From contig OY482851.1 of NCBI GenBank assembly GCA_960531495.1, positions 16,771,821 to 16,835,820 on the forward strand: 64,000 nt of DNA, read 5' to 3'. Every line of letters starts with the position of its first letter. Position 1 is the first letter of the stretch. The position numbers and the translations under genes are program-made. Origin of the DNA: Zeus faber (lineage: Eukaryota > Chordata > Actinopteri > Zeiformes > Zeidae). The notes below the pieces were generated by a model. The model had not been told where the DNA came from. It ran no database searches and was given only the letters and a program-made list of their open reading frames with translations. This document shows, one piece after another, positions 43,754 through 55,500 of this stretch.

Positions 43754-46315
43754 TATAAATAAATACACAAACAAACAAACAAATAAATAAATAAATAAAA
43801 AGATGGCTGGGTAAATAAATAAATAACAAATAATCATATAGTAAACACAGGATATACTTCCTATAACCAGTATAGTCAGACTGCAAAAGTTTACTAGTAC
43901 TATTGTTCCCCCTGATGATGACGCCTCTAATCTCCTCCTTCCTCTTTTTCAGCATCTCCCTGTTCTTCACTTGTGGGTCTTGTGATGCTGATGCTGGTGT
44001 TATTTGTGGCGTGCAGAGCATCCAGGTAGACAGTGAGGCTGGAGAATCCGCCTGGCACCCTGGGAGGAAGAATTCTGGACAGAATTCTTATTCAACATGA
44101 GAGCCAAAGCGGCGAGCACTCTTTTGAAAACGCTGGATAACAGCAGAATTCCCCCTTGCACTCGCTCTCCTATTTCTCTCTGCAGAGGTCACATAATATT
44201 TGCCCGGCGCCGCGCTGCCAGAACAGCATGAGAGTGACTGCTGACTGTCTGCGCCCCTCTTCCTCCCCCCTCCGCCGAGCCTCTGGTCTCCGCTTTTGAA
44301 AAGGGGACATTGTTCTTGCTCGCCTCATCTCCACACAAATATGAACTGCTCTCCACTGACGGCCTGAGCACGTGTCTGCCCATTAGCGCTGCTATCTGTT
44401 ACAGTATGCCTTTCGTGCTCATTCTAATGCATAGGGCTGCTGGAGGCTGGCAGGTGTCCAGTTCGACAGAACGGTGGACAGCGTTGGGCGACGGTTCAAA
44501 TTCCACACGGCAGGGGATGTTTTGGAGCACATCGGCCAAAAAGAAAGGGGCCGTCTCGGTATCTGGCATTCCAACGCTGGTGTTGTTACAGGGATAACTG
44601 ACTTGTTTCTGGCACAAGGTATTGCTCTGCCCGTCGTATTTTTGATATATTGATCCTGAGAGCCAAAAACAAAAGGATCGATGTATTTTCACCAAGTAGT
44701 AGCATCCCTGTATCTACCTGGAGGGCTAAACTGACATTTTACCTGAAAAGGGTTCTTTGAGGAACGTCACCGACACCGACCCGGTCTACCTGTGACCTCC
44801 GAGGGGTGGGTGTGAAAGAATGTGGGGAATATGCTGGGAGCTAAATCCACAGAGACATGCCAGCCCCAAAAGCAGAGCGGACTTGCTTGCACACGCGCAC
44901 ACGCACGCACACACATACACACACAGGAGCTGCGTGACACATGGCTTTTCATAACATTGACATGGCATTTTCGGTTGAGGGTGCTCAACTTCTGGCATAG
45001 CTCTATGTTTTACTGTGGGGAAGGATCCACCACCATGGTTTTATCAGCCTCATAAACTGAGCATGGTGGGTAAAAAATGGATTGTTGAATCAGGACCAAT
45101 ACAATCGGCCTGACTAATAATATTACTTTGTTTCTGTGGACATGATGTATAATCATGATAAGAGGCCATCACTCCAACCTTGGCTCTTCAAAGGTACTGC
45201 AGGAACACTCCTAAGACCAGTGGTTATAAACGTGGGGTCCCCAGGGGTCTTTCAAGGAGGTTCCACGGGGTCCCCAGTAAAATGATTAACAGTTTAAATT
45301 CCCTATGATTTCATTTAGGCCCACCAGACATTAGCACCATTAGATAATGTAATGGGCGTTTTTTGTCACCGTTGCTGTGATCAATGAGAGTTTGGACTAA
45401 ATCATCTGACAATAACAATCTTCTGAGATTAGGGTTCCATTTAATCAAATGAGGCCCGGGGCCTAATGCATCGTGGTCATCCTTGTTGTGGAAACATGCA
45501 GGCTGTATGCATGCATTTCTATACAGCTTGTGAACCTATGGTGCAGTACGGTGGTGGTGAACATGGCCACCCCGCTGTGCTTACAGGGTCCGTGTTTATG
45601 TTTGCCATGAATTACTCACCAGCTCGTCAAGGTTTCTCATGTCACATAAAACTCTTTTCTGCGGCCAGACAAACGGGGCTTCTTCATCCGACTCATCCTC
45701 CAGACTCTCGGTTATCTCCTTCCGACTGAAGCACCTGCTCGGCGGGCTCGGCTCCCCCGGCTCTCCGGCCTCCCGCAGGTTCTCCTGGTCGCGGATCTCC
45801 TCGTCGATCTCCTCCTCCAGCTGGATCAGCATGGGGGCCAGCATCCCGAACTTGGCCCCGCGGCGGGCCACCTCCAGGAGGCAGAGGACGAAGTTCTTCT
45901 CGTTGCACTTCTCCACCAGGTCGTTGGTCTCGAACATGAGCACGTCCTTGATCCAGAGCTCCCGCCTGCACCAGGCGATGAAATTGGAGACGTTGTCCCG
46001 GGCCAGGAAGGAGCCGGGCACCACGCTGCGGGACTGGAACACCACGTCCTTGCGGGGCACCTTCATGGACCGCGCCGCCTCCGGGTGCTCCAGCTGGAAG
46101 TCCTGCGCGGCGCGGTTGACGGTGTTGGCGTGGCGGCACAGCGCGCAGCCCGTCTCCAGGCCCTCCATGAAGCAGTCCGCCGCCACGTCCAGGTCGTAGA
46201 GGGTGTTGAGCCACTCGGCCAGGTCCTCCTTCATGGCGTACAGGTACTCCTCGCTGGACCTGAAGGGCCTGATGCTCTTGGAGGCGGCGGACTGGATGTT
46301 GCTCTGATCGGCCAT
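28700..46315 (-). CDS. gas2l1: GAS2-like protein 1
   Basis: Cytoskeletal linker with an actin-binding calponin-homology domain and a microtubule-binding GAR domain. Five coding exons, in transcript order: 45620-46315, 36190-36297, 33777-33873, 32648-32957, 28700-30830. All have GT-AG introns and the frame closes exactly (3342 nt, 1113 aa plus TAG at 28700-28702). The start ATG at 46315 gives [20 protein letters not shown], typical of GAS2L1. The order CH - GAR - long disordered tail matches the family. From memory, human GAS2L1 is ~680 aa, so the fish tail is much longer. The first intron is 9.3 kb. The 5' exon is CpG-rich. Confidence 0.95.
30831..32647 (-). other. gas2l1 intron 4
   Basis: 1.8 kb with the (CTGT)n tract near its 3' splice site and a GT-rich imperfect tract at 32410-32483. 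I see no exon or transposon. Confidence 0.6.
30871..30938. repeat. (CTGT)n microsatellite
   Basis: A nearly pure tetranucleotide run of ~68 bp in gas2l1 intron 4, only ~40 bp upstream (on the gene strand) of the acceptor of the last exon. On the gene strand it reads (ACAG)n, i.e. it contains many potential CAG acceptors close to the true one at 30831. Confidence 0.95.
33777..36297 (-). CDS. gas2l1: gas2l1 exons 2-3: GAR (GAS2-related) domain
   Basis: Exon 36190-36297 ([20 protein letters not shown] to ALIFIR) and exon 33777-33873 ([20 protein letters not shown], then [12 protein letters not shown]) join in phase 0 to give the complete ~70-residue GAR domain, residues 233-301. The Cys-containing motifs CSCPAQF and DPCRC and the [11 protein letters not shown] signature are intact, so microtubule binding is expected to be preserved. 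The intron between them (33874-36189) carries a CpG-rich patch and a perfect hairpin. Confidence 0.95.
34290..34620. promoter_or_regulatory. CpG-rich patch with YY1-like AAGATGGCG in gas2l1 intron 2
   Basis: A GC/CpG-dense patch in otherwise ordinary intron. On the minus (gene) strand it contains CTTAAGATGGCGTCCGCC, closely resembling the ewsr1 start (GCTAAGATGGCGTCGGCT). AAGATGGCG is the core of the YY1 site often placed at transcription starts. A second, internal gas2l1 promoter producing a form without the CH domain is a possibility. This is inference. Confidence 0.35.
35660..35696. repeat. Perfect 17-bp inverted repeat (hairpin), 3-nt loop
   Basis: Arms GTCCCCCACAACGTCGA (35660-35676) and TCGACGTTGTGGGGGAC (35680-35696) are exactly complementary around the loop GCA. 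An extra C-G pair just outside extends the stem to 18. It lies in gas2l1 intron 2. The loop is too short and the stem too short for a typical miRNA precursor. Confidence 0.97.
36463..36514. repeat. (CA)n-rich microsatellite
   Basis: A CA run with a few CG interruptions in gas2l1 intron 1. Confidence 0.93.
36951..36974. repeat. C24 homopolymer
   Basis: An uninterrupted run of 24 C in gas2l1 intron 1, with a G run at 36850-36863 nearby. Such tracts can form G-quadruplex or i-motif structures and are prone to sequencing error. Confidence 0.9.
37085..37134. repeat. (TC)n microsatellite
   Basis: A pure 50 bp TC run in gas2l1 intron 1, adjacent to C-rich tracts. Confidence 0.97.
37426..37466. repeat. 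(TG)n microsatellite
   Basis: A short pure TG run in gas2l1 intron 1. Confidence 0.93.
37650..37721. repeat. (TTTC)n microsatellite
   Basis: A tetranucleotide run with a few TTCC variants. It is followed by a second pyrimidine-rich block (TC/CCTC) at 37809-37873. Confidence 0.95.
38156..38192. repeat. (CA)n microsatellite
   Basis: A pure CA run in gas2l1 intron 1. A T20 run follows at 38221-38240. Confidence 0.95.
38604..38684. repeat. (GA)n-rich tract
   Basis: Imperfect GAGA/GGGA purine tract of ~80 bp. Confidence 0.9.
40957..41133. repeat. (CA)n-rich compound microsatellite
   Basis: CA repeats broken by CG, GCATGC and other interruptions. A separate GT/GC tract lies at 40787-40840. Confidence 0.93.
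42233..42267. repeat. (TA)n tract
   Basis: A TA run of ~35 bp with a single interruption. It is self-complementary and cruciform-prone. Confidence 0.9.
43712..43751. repeat. (AAAG)n microsatellite
   Basis: A pure tetranucleotide run, followed by AAAC and AAAT tetramers up to ~43800. Confidence 0.95.
45216..45470. mobile_element. Probable hAT-type DNA transposon fragment
   Basis: Begins CAGTGGTTATAAACGTGGGG followed by GTCCCCAGGGGTC and GGTTCCACGGGGTCCCC, the usual layout of hAT ends of the CAGTGGTT type. The other end is not identified. It is in gas2l1 intron 1, just 3' of exon 1 on the gene strand. Confidence 0.5.
45620..46315 (-). CDS. gas2l1: gas2l1 exon 1: calponin-homology domain
   Basis: Encodes residues 1-232. 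The CH domain covers about residues 22-160, with segments [49 protein letters not shown] and [20 protein letters not shown]. An acidic segment ([13 protein letters not shown]) and a charged linker follow, ending ..RNLDEL at a CTG|GTGAGT donor. The exon is very GC-rich, so two other frames also stay open; those are shadows. Confidence 0.95.
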
Positions 46316-46900
46316 TATTGTATCCGGACGGGCCCCGCGTAGGTATCGATCGTCTTATTCAACAGCTCCACATTGTTTCATTCATTGCACGGTGGCCACC
46401 TCCACCCGAAGCCCCGACCGAGGGGGAACGAAAAACAGCCGCGTTGACGCGCCCATGACCGGTGGTATCCGTGGATGCGTGGGTGTCCGTGCGCAGCCCG
46501 TTCCCTCCAGCGCGGGCATCGCAGGTCTTCCGGCTCCGGGAAAAGGGGGAGAAAAGGGCTGAAGGGGAAAGCGGTGGAATCTGCCACACCGACACGCTAA
46601 ACACCCTCCACCCCACCACCGCCACCACCACCACTCCGCCCCCCCTGCGTGCGTGCGTGCGTGAGCGTGGTCTCAGTCCATCACGCCCACCGCCGAGCGT
46701 CCGTGCGTCCGTTTCTCGCTCCTCTCCCCGTCGGCGACGACCCCGCGAGTCCGCGACCGCTTCACCGGGTCCGTCACTTCCAGGGGAACGGACGTGGAGC
46801 AGCCCGCGCCGCGCCGCCTCCCGATGCGACGTGTGTTGACCCGCTCCGGCTTAGAGCAGCAGAGCGACTCGGTGGCACATCCCATTAGGAGGGATCAGCT
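46000..46900 (-). promoter_or_regulatory. gas2l1: gas2l1 CpG-rich promoter and 5' UTR region
   Basis: CpG density is high from within exon 1 to ~46900 and then falls off abruptly. No TATA box is evident. The transcription start is probably between 46316 and 46900. Open frames on both strands here are by-products of GC content. Confidence 0.6.
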
Positions 46901-48720
46901 AACGGGGAGAAGCAGGATTTAACTCATGGGAACCGGGAACCGAGAAGCCAAGCCTCCCCACACAGAAAAGGGAGGAGTTTTATTTCATGAAGTCAACAAG
47001 GATTCAAATATTTTCTTTGTTTTGTGAAGTGTCCTTGGGTTGCTTGAAAGGCGCTTATTATTATCAGCATCATTAATATAATCACTATTATTATTATAAT
47101 TATTATCATCATCATTAACCATCATTATTATTTATTATGCACACCGCTGTCCTCCCTTTTGGATGCAGCCCACTGGGAAGTTTGTGTTAATCATTATATG
47201 AGTGACATTTGAGTGCATTACGCTTTAAATTGATATTTCAATCCAAACTCAAGACCAGAGCAACCCAATGATGCCACACTTCACACAGGCATCTCACCAG
47301 TGTCTTTAGAACTGTCGGGGAAATCAAATAGGTTAGAGATCACGGGGATAACTAATTGTAGAGTGTTAAAACAACACTATATTAATCCCGGAGGAAAAGG
47401 CTTTTTTTTTTTTTTGTGTGTTGGAAAGTGAAAAGCTCTTTGAATGCATTTAGCACCAGCTCGTTCACAAGCCCTCATGAATCCTTGATTCCGCCGGCCC
47501 ACAGCAGGCCCGCTGCCAAACAGGGAAGGCTTGTTTTCATTTAAAAAGATTGCATGTTTAAAAGGCAGGAGGGGCGGCAGTAGGGTGGGGATGAGGAGAG
47601 GTGGTGGTGGTGGTGGTGATGAGATCATTCCCTGGGCCCGGATGAATCAGCTTTTCTGGGTCTCGTTAAACCGGAGGCACACGCAGAGAGACGTCAGCGC
47701 TGCAATGATCCGGCCTCGGCAGATGAAAAGCAGGAAGTCTCCAGAAAATAAAAATAAAGAACTTCAAAAAGGTGAATGTCAATGGCTTCACTCGTGGATT
47801 AGTGTTCCAGTTAAACTAGTTTCCCTCCCAACACGAGTATAGCAATAACGTGGTTTTAAATTACAAGGTTCAAATAGGTTCAGACTGTATTTCCATCTAT
47901 AAAGATCTACAGTATATATATATATTTCTATAAACACCCCAAACGTATAGAACGAAAGGTAAGTTTGCCATTTAGGTGCAATTGGTTTGGGAGACAAACG
48001 TCCATAAAGACACATGGCTTGACTACTTTAATCAGCCATCCAGAAGGTGCAAGGGGAAAAAAAAAAATCGAAGAGATGTAATTTCCTTCCGTAGTCGTAT
48101 GGTTAACAGATGTTTCAAAAATGTGTCAAGAATTAACCGTGTGAATAATATTCCCGAACTTACTGGATTCCATGGTTAATATAGCAAAGAATACAATTTG
48201 TAACTTCAAATATAAAATACTCAATTCATTTTGATGAAATGTGGTGGACCATTTAAGATGACACTAAGAGAAGACGAGTGAGTAAGTGATTTGTCATTGC
48301 AACGGTTATTCTGGTGAAGAATAAGACGACTCCTTCACAGGAGGACATTTGTCATCCATGGCTTTATCATGTTCATGATTAAAATACTGCATAGAACCAT
48401 CATGAGGACTGGGATCCAGTGGGTGTTTATTTTAAGAGTCAAATTCAATCACAACATTATAAGATAACTGGAAGAAAATGGCTATGGTGTATCGAAAATG
48501 CATGACTCAAGTCATAAACGACACCCTCTAAACCTGCATCAATACTTGTGAGCAGTGCCACCTTGAGGTCTAAAGTTGCAAGCATGAATGGGAACATTGA
48601 TGACTTACATTATTCTCGTAAACTCGGGATAGAAAACTCTTAATATTTCACCTATCGAAAATATTTAATTTTTGACTAACAAATCAGCTTTAAATCTGGC
48701 AGAAAAACAAAATAAACACG
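46901..48720. other. gas2l1-ewsr1 intergenic DNA, no gene seen
   Basis: AT-rich with an ATT/TATTAT-rich part at 47057-47140, short GGT repeats at 47600-47617, and no coding exon or clear transposon. The ewsr1 polyadenylation site marks its right end. Confidence 0.6.
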
Positions 48721-48723
48721 ATC

Positions 48724-49092
48724 ATTACCATCAAATCATTACATTTATTTCCCAAATCTGTTAGAACACAACTGTAGGTTGACTTGACGGGAAAGGGGGG
48801 CATTCAAGATAAAAAAGAAATAGAAAAAAACATTTTACTATACACGTTCAAAATTGATTTGCATATTAAAAAGCAAAAACAAAACATGCACAATACAAGA
48901 TGAAGCATGGCTACGGATAAACAGAACTTAAAAAAATAAAACAAACTACGAACACTTGAATGACAAATGTGTTGAATGTAACTGCAACAGGGTATAAGCA
49001 GTCCTATAACCAGATACATGGAATCATAAATTAAAAGTATTTGTTTTAAAAATCGATTCCCACACTGAATGGAAAGGTCAAAAAATGGTCTT
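48724..49092 (-). other. ewsr1: ewsr1 3' UTR with polyadenylation signal
   Basis: On the minus strand the sequence after the TGA stop runs ~345 nt to an AATAAA (48744-48749), placing cleavage near 48725. It is AT-rich. The end position is inferred from the signal alone. Confidence 0.6.
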
Positions 49093-49561
49093 TCAATATG
49101 GCCGGTCTCTGCGTTCTTGGCGATGGTCCCTGGGAAAGATATGAATTTATATCAATTCTGACATGTTTAAGATTACCAACAAAGTTGCAACACGTAGAGC
49201 GATTCATTCAATACCATCTTTTGGGAGTGATTAATTCATCTACCACAATCCAGATAATACCAGTTGAGTTTTGTTTTTTTTCTCCAATCACAAACATGTA
49301 TTCGTTACCTCATATCCATCTTGCCTGGTGGGCCCATCCCTCTTCCACCTCTACCACCCATGCGGTCCATGGGGGGGCCTCCCCTTCCAGCCCCTCTGAA
49401 TCCTCCTCTATCCATTCCACCCCTTCCTCTGAACCCACCACGGTCTCCCCAGCCTCCACGGAAGCCTCCAGGGCCGCATGGCCCACCAGCCCCCCCGGGT
49501 CCACCACGGTCCATGCCTCTGCCTCCTCGCATTCCCATCCCACCTCTGCCTCTGTCACCGC
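49093..49561 (-). CDS. ewsr1: ewsr1 C-terminal RGG exon and PY-NLS exon
   Basis: Exon 49309-49561 is an RGG-rich block ending PPGKMDMR. An in-frame TAA immediately follows the AG|GTAACG donor, so retention of this 179 nt intron would truncate the protein one residue later. Exon 49093-49129 supplies [11 protein letters not shown] and TGA. The terminal R-x(2-5)-PY is the transportin-dependent nuclear localisation signal that defines FET proteins. Confidence 0.94.
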
Positions 49562-52500
49562 CTGTAAAAAATAAATAAATAAATAAATAAATACAACGGC
49601 ACTCAGGTCTACAGCCAAAGAAAGACCGATTGGGGTCCAAATAATCCTTAAGCACACCTATTAAAGGGGGTTAGCATTCATACCTGCAGGGGGGAATGGA
49701 GGGCCACCCCCTAAGCCTTCTGGTTTGGGAGCTTTGCACTGGTTGCACTCCATCCTCCAAGCAAAGTTTTGGTTGCCACATCCACTAACGGAAATAAAAT
49801 CATTAAAATCAACCTTAAACGTAAAACAAACATCCTAATTCAAAAATGCAAATAAGACGTTAAGCAGCAATACTTACGGGTTTGGGCACTCCCAGTCCCC
49901 AGCGCGCTGCTGCATGTTGCCTCCTGATGGTCCCCCCCGACCCATGCCGCGTGGACCCCCTCGTGGGACAAAGCCGCCACGCTCTCCGCCGCGGCCCATC
50001 ATCCCTGATACAAAAATAAATTCCCCAAACTCAAGCAAACATTTCACAGAAGTTATGGAGCATCATCATGAAACATTGTGGGACATTTACCTCCACGCCC
50101 CATCATTCCATCCCTCATTGGCATGCCGCCTCTCATTCCACCTATCATAGGTTTACGGCGGGCCATGGACACCTTCAATCTTCGTCCTTGGTATTCCTTC
50201 CCTTTAATTATGTAAATTGACATTTCCAAATATTAAGTACACACGCAGAATTAAGATTTCAGAAGTGTTTTTTTTTTTTAATGACAAATCCACTCAACCC
50301 ACCGTCAAAGTGCTCCACAGCTGCCTTGGCACAGAAGGGTTCCTCATAGGAAAGGGTGGCATCTCCCTTGGGCTTGCCGGAATCTTTGTCTGTGTAGATG
50401 TTAATGGCTGGTTGCCCCAATCTACGATTCATCTGAGGGTAAAAAACACTTAGAATTTAAAAAAGGACTCGGCACTAAGCCATCTTTATGCTGGCAGCAC
50501 TGACCTCTCAATGTATGGAAAAGTGCACATACCCTGATTGGTCCAACGTGCTTAAAGAACTCTGCCATTTCTTCCAGAGTGGCCTTCTCAGTCAGCCCCG
50601 TGATGTAAATAGTGCTGTTCTCAGAGTCATCCTGTTCCTCGGTACGTCCTGGGGAAGAGACTATAATGAATAAAAATGCCGCCCTGCTTTTCAAAAACTT
50701 ATAAGTAGTTTTATCGTATCTGAAACTACTCACCCATGTCACGCTCTCCGTCGCTGTTCATGGGTCCTGTAGTCCATCAGGTTGGGAAGGGGGAAAGGGA
50801 AAGAAAAGTCAGTACATGCTACTCAAGGCCACAGCACTGCTCCTTGGGAGCTTTAGAGAATTCAGACATTCATAAACACTGTCAGCCACATTGGAAAGAT
50901 AAAAATGGTACCTTATATGGTAGACCACAAATCCTCTCAATTGTAAATTGATAGTGTTGAAAATACCATAGACCCCTTCGTAATAATTGTGCCATTTGAG
51001 AAGCCTATAAGACCAGATATCCTCAAAAACCCAGAATTTCTGTTCACAATGTAAGGCAATAAAAACAGATACCAGTTTGTTGCCAGCAGAAATTTGTCAT
51101 TAACCTGTCAAAAACTCACTGTGAATTTGAAAGTGGTGACTGAGAAAAATATTAGCAAATACCCCAGAGAAAAGGTCTCAGGCATCCAAAAAGAACCCCA
51201 CTATTATTTCAGATCAGTTGTTGGAAATAAAGTCTGCATACCACAATGTAGCACACATGAACTCATCGGAAACTTTTTCAAAAAGTTTAGGTTTGGAATG
51301 GACTAACCAGTGTAATACTCGTTAACTTACCACCGGGCTTACTGAAGCCACCTCTCTCTCCAGCGCCGCTATGGGGGAATAAATGGAGATATGAAGGCGA
51401 TTTCCCTTTTACATCCACTTCCAAGCCTCGAGCCAAGTGGCTTGATACGGGGAGTAATGAACACAGTCCTAACTAACCTTGCAGAAATATGGATCTCCCC
51501 CAATATGTTAATATATACACACACCAAATGTGGGGAAAGGAACCAACTATGTGGAAATGTGTCGCTAGCTAACTGAGTTAATACAATTTTCAGTAGTAGA
51601 TACATTGATTGAAAATACAAATAACATTTATATTATTTTATGAAAAAAAAAAAACAAAAAAAAAAAAACAATATCCTTAACAATCGTACAAAATATTTCA
51701 GATGCAAATAAAATAAGGCATGGAACAAATGTATACAAAATTTTGTACTGCATTAGTCAAACAAATCCACATCTTAAAGTATATTCAGGAGTTGACATAA
51801 TAAAAATGCATCTGAAATTTCACAAGTCACCATTGGAACAAAATGAATAAATAAAATTACATTTGTAAAATCAAAAACAATTTCAATGTAAATAAAAAAC
51901 AGGCACCTTATTACAATTTTAACCAAACGTGATTTTTTTTTTTTTTTAGCAAAAACTTGTTGCGTATATTTGCCCATCATGCTTTAAAAACCACCATCCT
52001 CAGTTCTTGGAATAAAGGAAGACCAGAATCTCTGTTTAAGCTCCCCTCCTGCTGCTTAAGCTGCCGGCTCGGTACCAAGCACAGAAACGTTTTACAGTAA
52101 TGATGGTTTAAAATGGCTCTCAGTGTTACCTGTACGGTATAAATGTGACAAAGCATGTTAAAAAAGTGCTCAAAAGAATGTGATCAAACATTTGTATTCC
52201 AAACCACAAAAAACAAACATCTTGATAAATTGCAATGTATGACATCCCTCTGCCCAGAATATTGCCGTGCTTCAGTTCATTAAGAAGTTAAAATTATGTG
52301 TACATGTCATAACAAGCAATGTTACTCGTTTCATGCATGGTGAGATTTAGTGTATCCTTCACACTGGTCATTATTGGCATCACCAGATGTTAAGGGACTG
52401 AATGAAAGGCAAAACCTTTTGTACAAATGTCCACATGGACACAAAATTATTTGCAATGGGTCCTAATACATATTGGAGCCATTGCAAATAATTCTGTTCA

Positions 52501-55500
52501 AACCAGAACTTTCAGTACTATGATTCCTAATACATATGTATTGGGAACCAGCACAAATAATTCTGTTGAAACCAGAACTTTCAGTACTACATTTAATGAG
52601 CTGCGGGTGGCACAGTGACAATTCTATTTTTTTTTTTTTTAACTACAAAACAAGACTAATTGGTTTCCAGTGAAATTCTCCAATTTGAATACTTTGTAAA
52701 AAAGGAGTGAACTAAATAATGTTTATCTTTGAAATTTGTCCCGGAAAATTGTTTGCGTTAGACCTGCAGAAGGTGTTCAAAAATAGTAAACATCCCTCTA
52801 AAGTAACTCCTTTAGTTCTTACAGATAGTTGTCTTTTCTTCTCATGTGTGCTGGCAATTATAGCATGACCAAAGACTGAAAAATGTTTGAGTCATTGCAA
52901 TTGGACCTTAAGCCACCACATACCAAACTGACCTGGAGCAAATGAAAAAGTAAAACTCAGGGTTACTCCACATCCAACATGCATGCAATGACTTTCAACT
53001 TGGTTTCAAAACAGCACCACAGATTATTAAGATGGGAGTTTGTTTAAATAGATCGGTCAAATGGCCTTTTTGTGCATGTAACTAGTATATCTAGATATTG
53101 ACACCTAATAAAAAAAAATTCTAAACTTCTGCACAGATTTCATTCAAGTCTACCATTGGTAGAATGAAAATGTAGATTTTCCATCTGATCAAAATACCTC
53201 TTCTGTATTAGTTTAATATTGTTACTGTATTTCTACCAAGATACTTGACTTTTTTATGTGCCGTTATTAAAATCAGGCAGGTCAAGAGGAAAAACCTTTG
53301 GCAATAGCCTGAAAAGCAACCTCAAACTGAAACACAAACACCAGTAAAAAAAAAATAATATATATATATGATTGGCAGCAAATGGGCTGTTAATTGGACT
53401 GAAATGTTTATCTGCATGTCGCAATTGAGCAAGCATAAATATTCCAATAATAAAATAAAACTCCGGCAAAGCACCAGGAAAAATATAAACTCTAGGTTGT
53501 GTTCCCAAAGACACCCTTGATCATAGTAACTAATAGAAAATATTTAGGTTGCTGGCAACTTTTGATTTAAATACCTTTAGTACAAAGCTTTCTAAATCTA
53601 GAACCTTTCCAAGTATGGAAATAAGGCACCACAGCAAGTCAACCAAATGTAACATGCATTTCTGAGTAGCAAGGAAATTTAGTGATCAAGTCCATTTAAT
53701 AGCCATAATTTAGATATATGGACTGAAAGCCCTAGCAACTCTCATAACTCCCTGTTGTATTTCAATAGTAGACCGAGATAACTAAACATTATGTTCTGGA
53801 GTATGCCATCAGATGCCCAACTAAAATGTGTTTGTGCGCGGGTCTTTATTTAAAATCAAACTGATATAACACTAGGGCTTACCTTTGGCCATTTGAGAGG
53901 CAGGGCTGAGGGACTGGTTAAAAAAAAAGTAATTTGGTATAATTGAAAATAGGTGTTAAAGGTCACACAGATGGCGACAAAAACCTTTACCCTCACTGTC
54001 GCTTGCAGTCATAACCCTTGATTTACACATTTCTAACCATTTAAACTAGCTTTTTTAGACAAGAAATTAAATCAATATTCAGCTTCTGCATGATGCATTT
54101 CTCGCCAAAATGATTAGAATCAGAAATAGATTGTTGGACTGCTTAGGAGAAATAACATTGTATATTCAAACAATCCGCAATTGCTATTGCTGACTTCCTG
54201 TCGCCACATGTGTGAACAGTGGGATAGCATTGCAGACACAGAGCCTACATTTGTATTTATTATTTTTTCATTTCAGTCCAATAAGTACTTAGGTTTTCCC
54301 CCTCAGCCCTGCGCCATCTGACCGCACCACCTGTGATGAAGAAAGGAAACAAGTGAGCTCAAATGTAAAGGACAGACACTTACCCAACGCCGCGCCCAAT
54401 GCCTCCACGCCCCCGATGCATTCCACCTCGATCAAAGCCATCCCTGCCATGGCCTCTGCTGTCTGACCCCGGGTACCTTGATGTCTCCGAGCTTGAGTAG
54501 CCTGAGCTCCCACTCTGGCCTTCCTGGCGGTAGTTATCTACAAAGAAACAACAGCAGTGGTAATTTAAGAGACTAATATACAGTCAACATAGAAAAATTG
54601 GAAACCCAAAAAACAACTCACTGTAGTGGCTAGACTGGTTGTAACTGGGAGGCCCGCTCTGTTGGCTGTACTGGCTGGGTGGAGGTTGTCCATAAGTGCC
54701 AGATGCCTGGGGAGGGTAGGCAGAGGGTGGAGCTTGTTGCTGCTGCGGCTGCGTCTGCGGGTAGCTGCTTTGCTGTTGAGCGTAGGCTCCCTGTGGAGTC
54801 TGGTATCCAGACTGTTGCTGGCCATACGCTGAGGGCTGGGAGTAGCTGCTCGGGTTGTAACTGGCAGGTTGGCTGTTGGCATTGTAACTAAAGGTGAGAC
54901 AACAATCCCCAAATCGCAGATTAACAACCTTGATTTGTACTGCGTTTCCCCTCAATTTTATACAGCTACGGTTGCATACCTCTGAGGCGCTGTCGGAGCA
55001 GCCTGCTGGCCATAGCCAGGGTAGGTGGACTGAGCAGTGTAGCCTGGCTGAGAACCGTAGGACTGGGAGGCAGCTGGAGCAGCGGCAGCAGGGGTGCTCT
55101 CATACCCGCTGGCCCCATATCCCTGAGCAGACTGGGCATAGCTGTGAGCACTAGACTGGGTTGCTGGATATCCAGCTGTTAAAGATAAAATAATTCCCAC
55201 AATACATTTTATACGACATAACACAATCCAGATAAGAGCAGACAGGCTGAAAAGCATAACACAACATATTACATTTTTGTTTAAGTTTTAATTTCTTAAC
55301 CAAGTATCATTTGTGTAGACAACTGTACGCCACTTGTCCATGATCAATTTAATGGGCCAACAACCAACCTGCTGCAGGCTGCCCATATGTAGATCCATAT
55401 TGCTGTTGCTGCTGAGTATATCCCCCTGCTGCTGGTGTGGTCTGGGAATAGCCAGTGTCCGCTGTGGCAGGCTGAGCATAGGAACTGTAACTCTGCTGGC

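Larger units (their letters stand above)
36298..45619 (-). other. gas2l1 intron 1 (9.3 kb, microsatellite-rich)
   Basis: No coding exon is recognised. The intron carries many simple repeats (annotated separately), AT-rich stretches around 38.8-39 kb and 42.2-43.9 kb, and weak hAT-like traces such as CTAGGGCTGG at 42338. Open frames here are driven by repeats or CpG-rich sequence and have no conserved protein features. Confidence 0.6.

Noticed and set aside
45639-46214. 186-codon plus-strand and 173-codon minus-strand alternative frames over gas2l1 exon 1
   Set aside because: Shadows of the CH-domain exon caused by high GC content.
46901-48720. Possible RASL10A between gas2l1 and ewsr1
   Set aside because: No Ras-type GTP-binding motifs or exons are seen here or in 24-28.7 kb.
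54295-54335. Possible extra ewsr1 exon (CACAG then GTGGTGCGGTCAG on the minus strand)
   Set aside because: An acceptor is present, but no plausible GT donor follows within frame, and no FET protein has this sequence.
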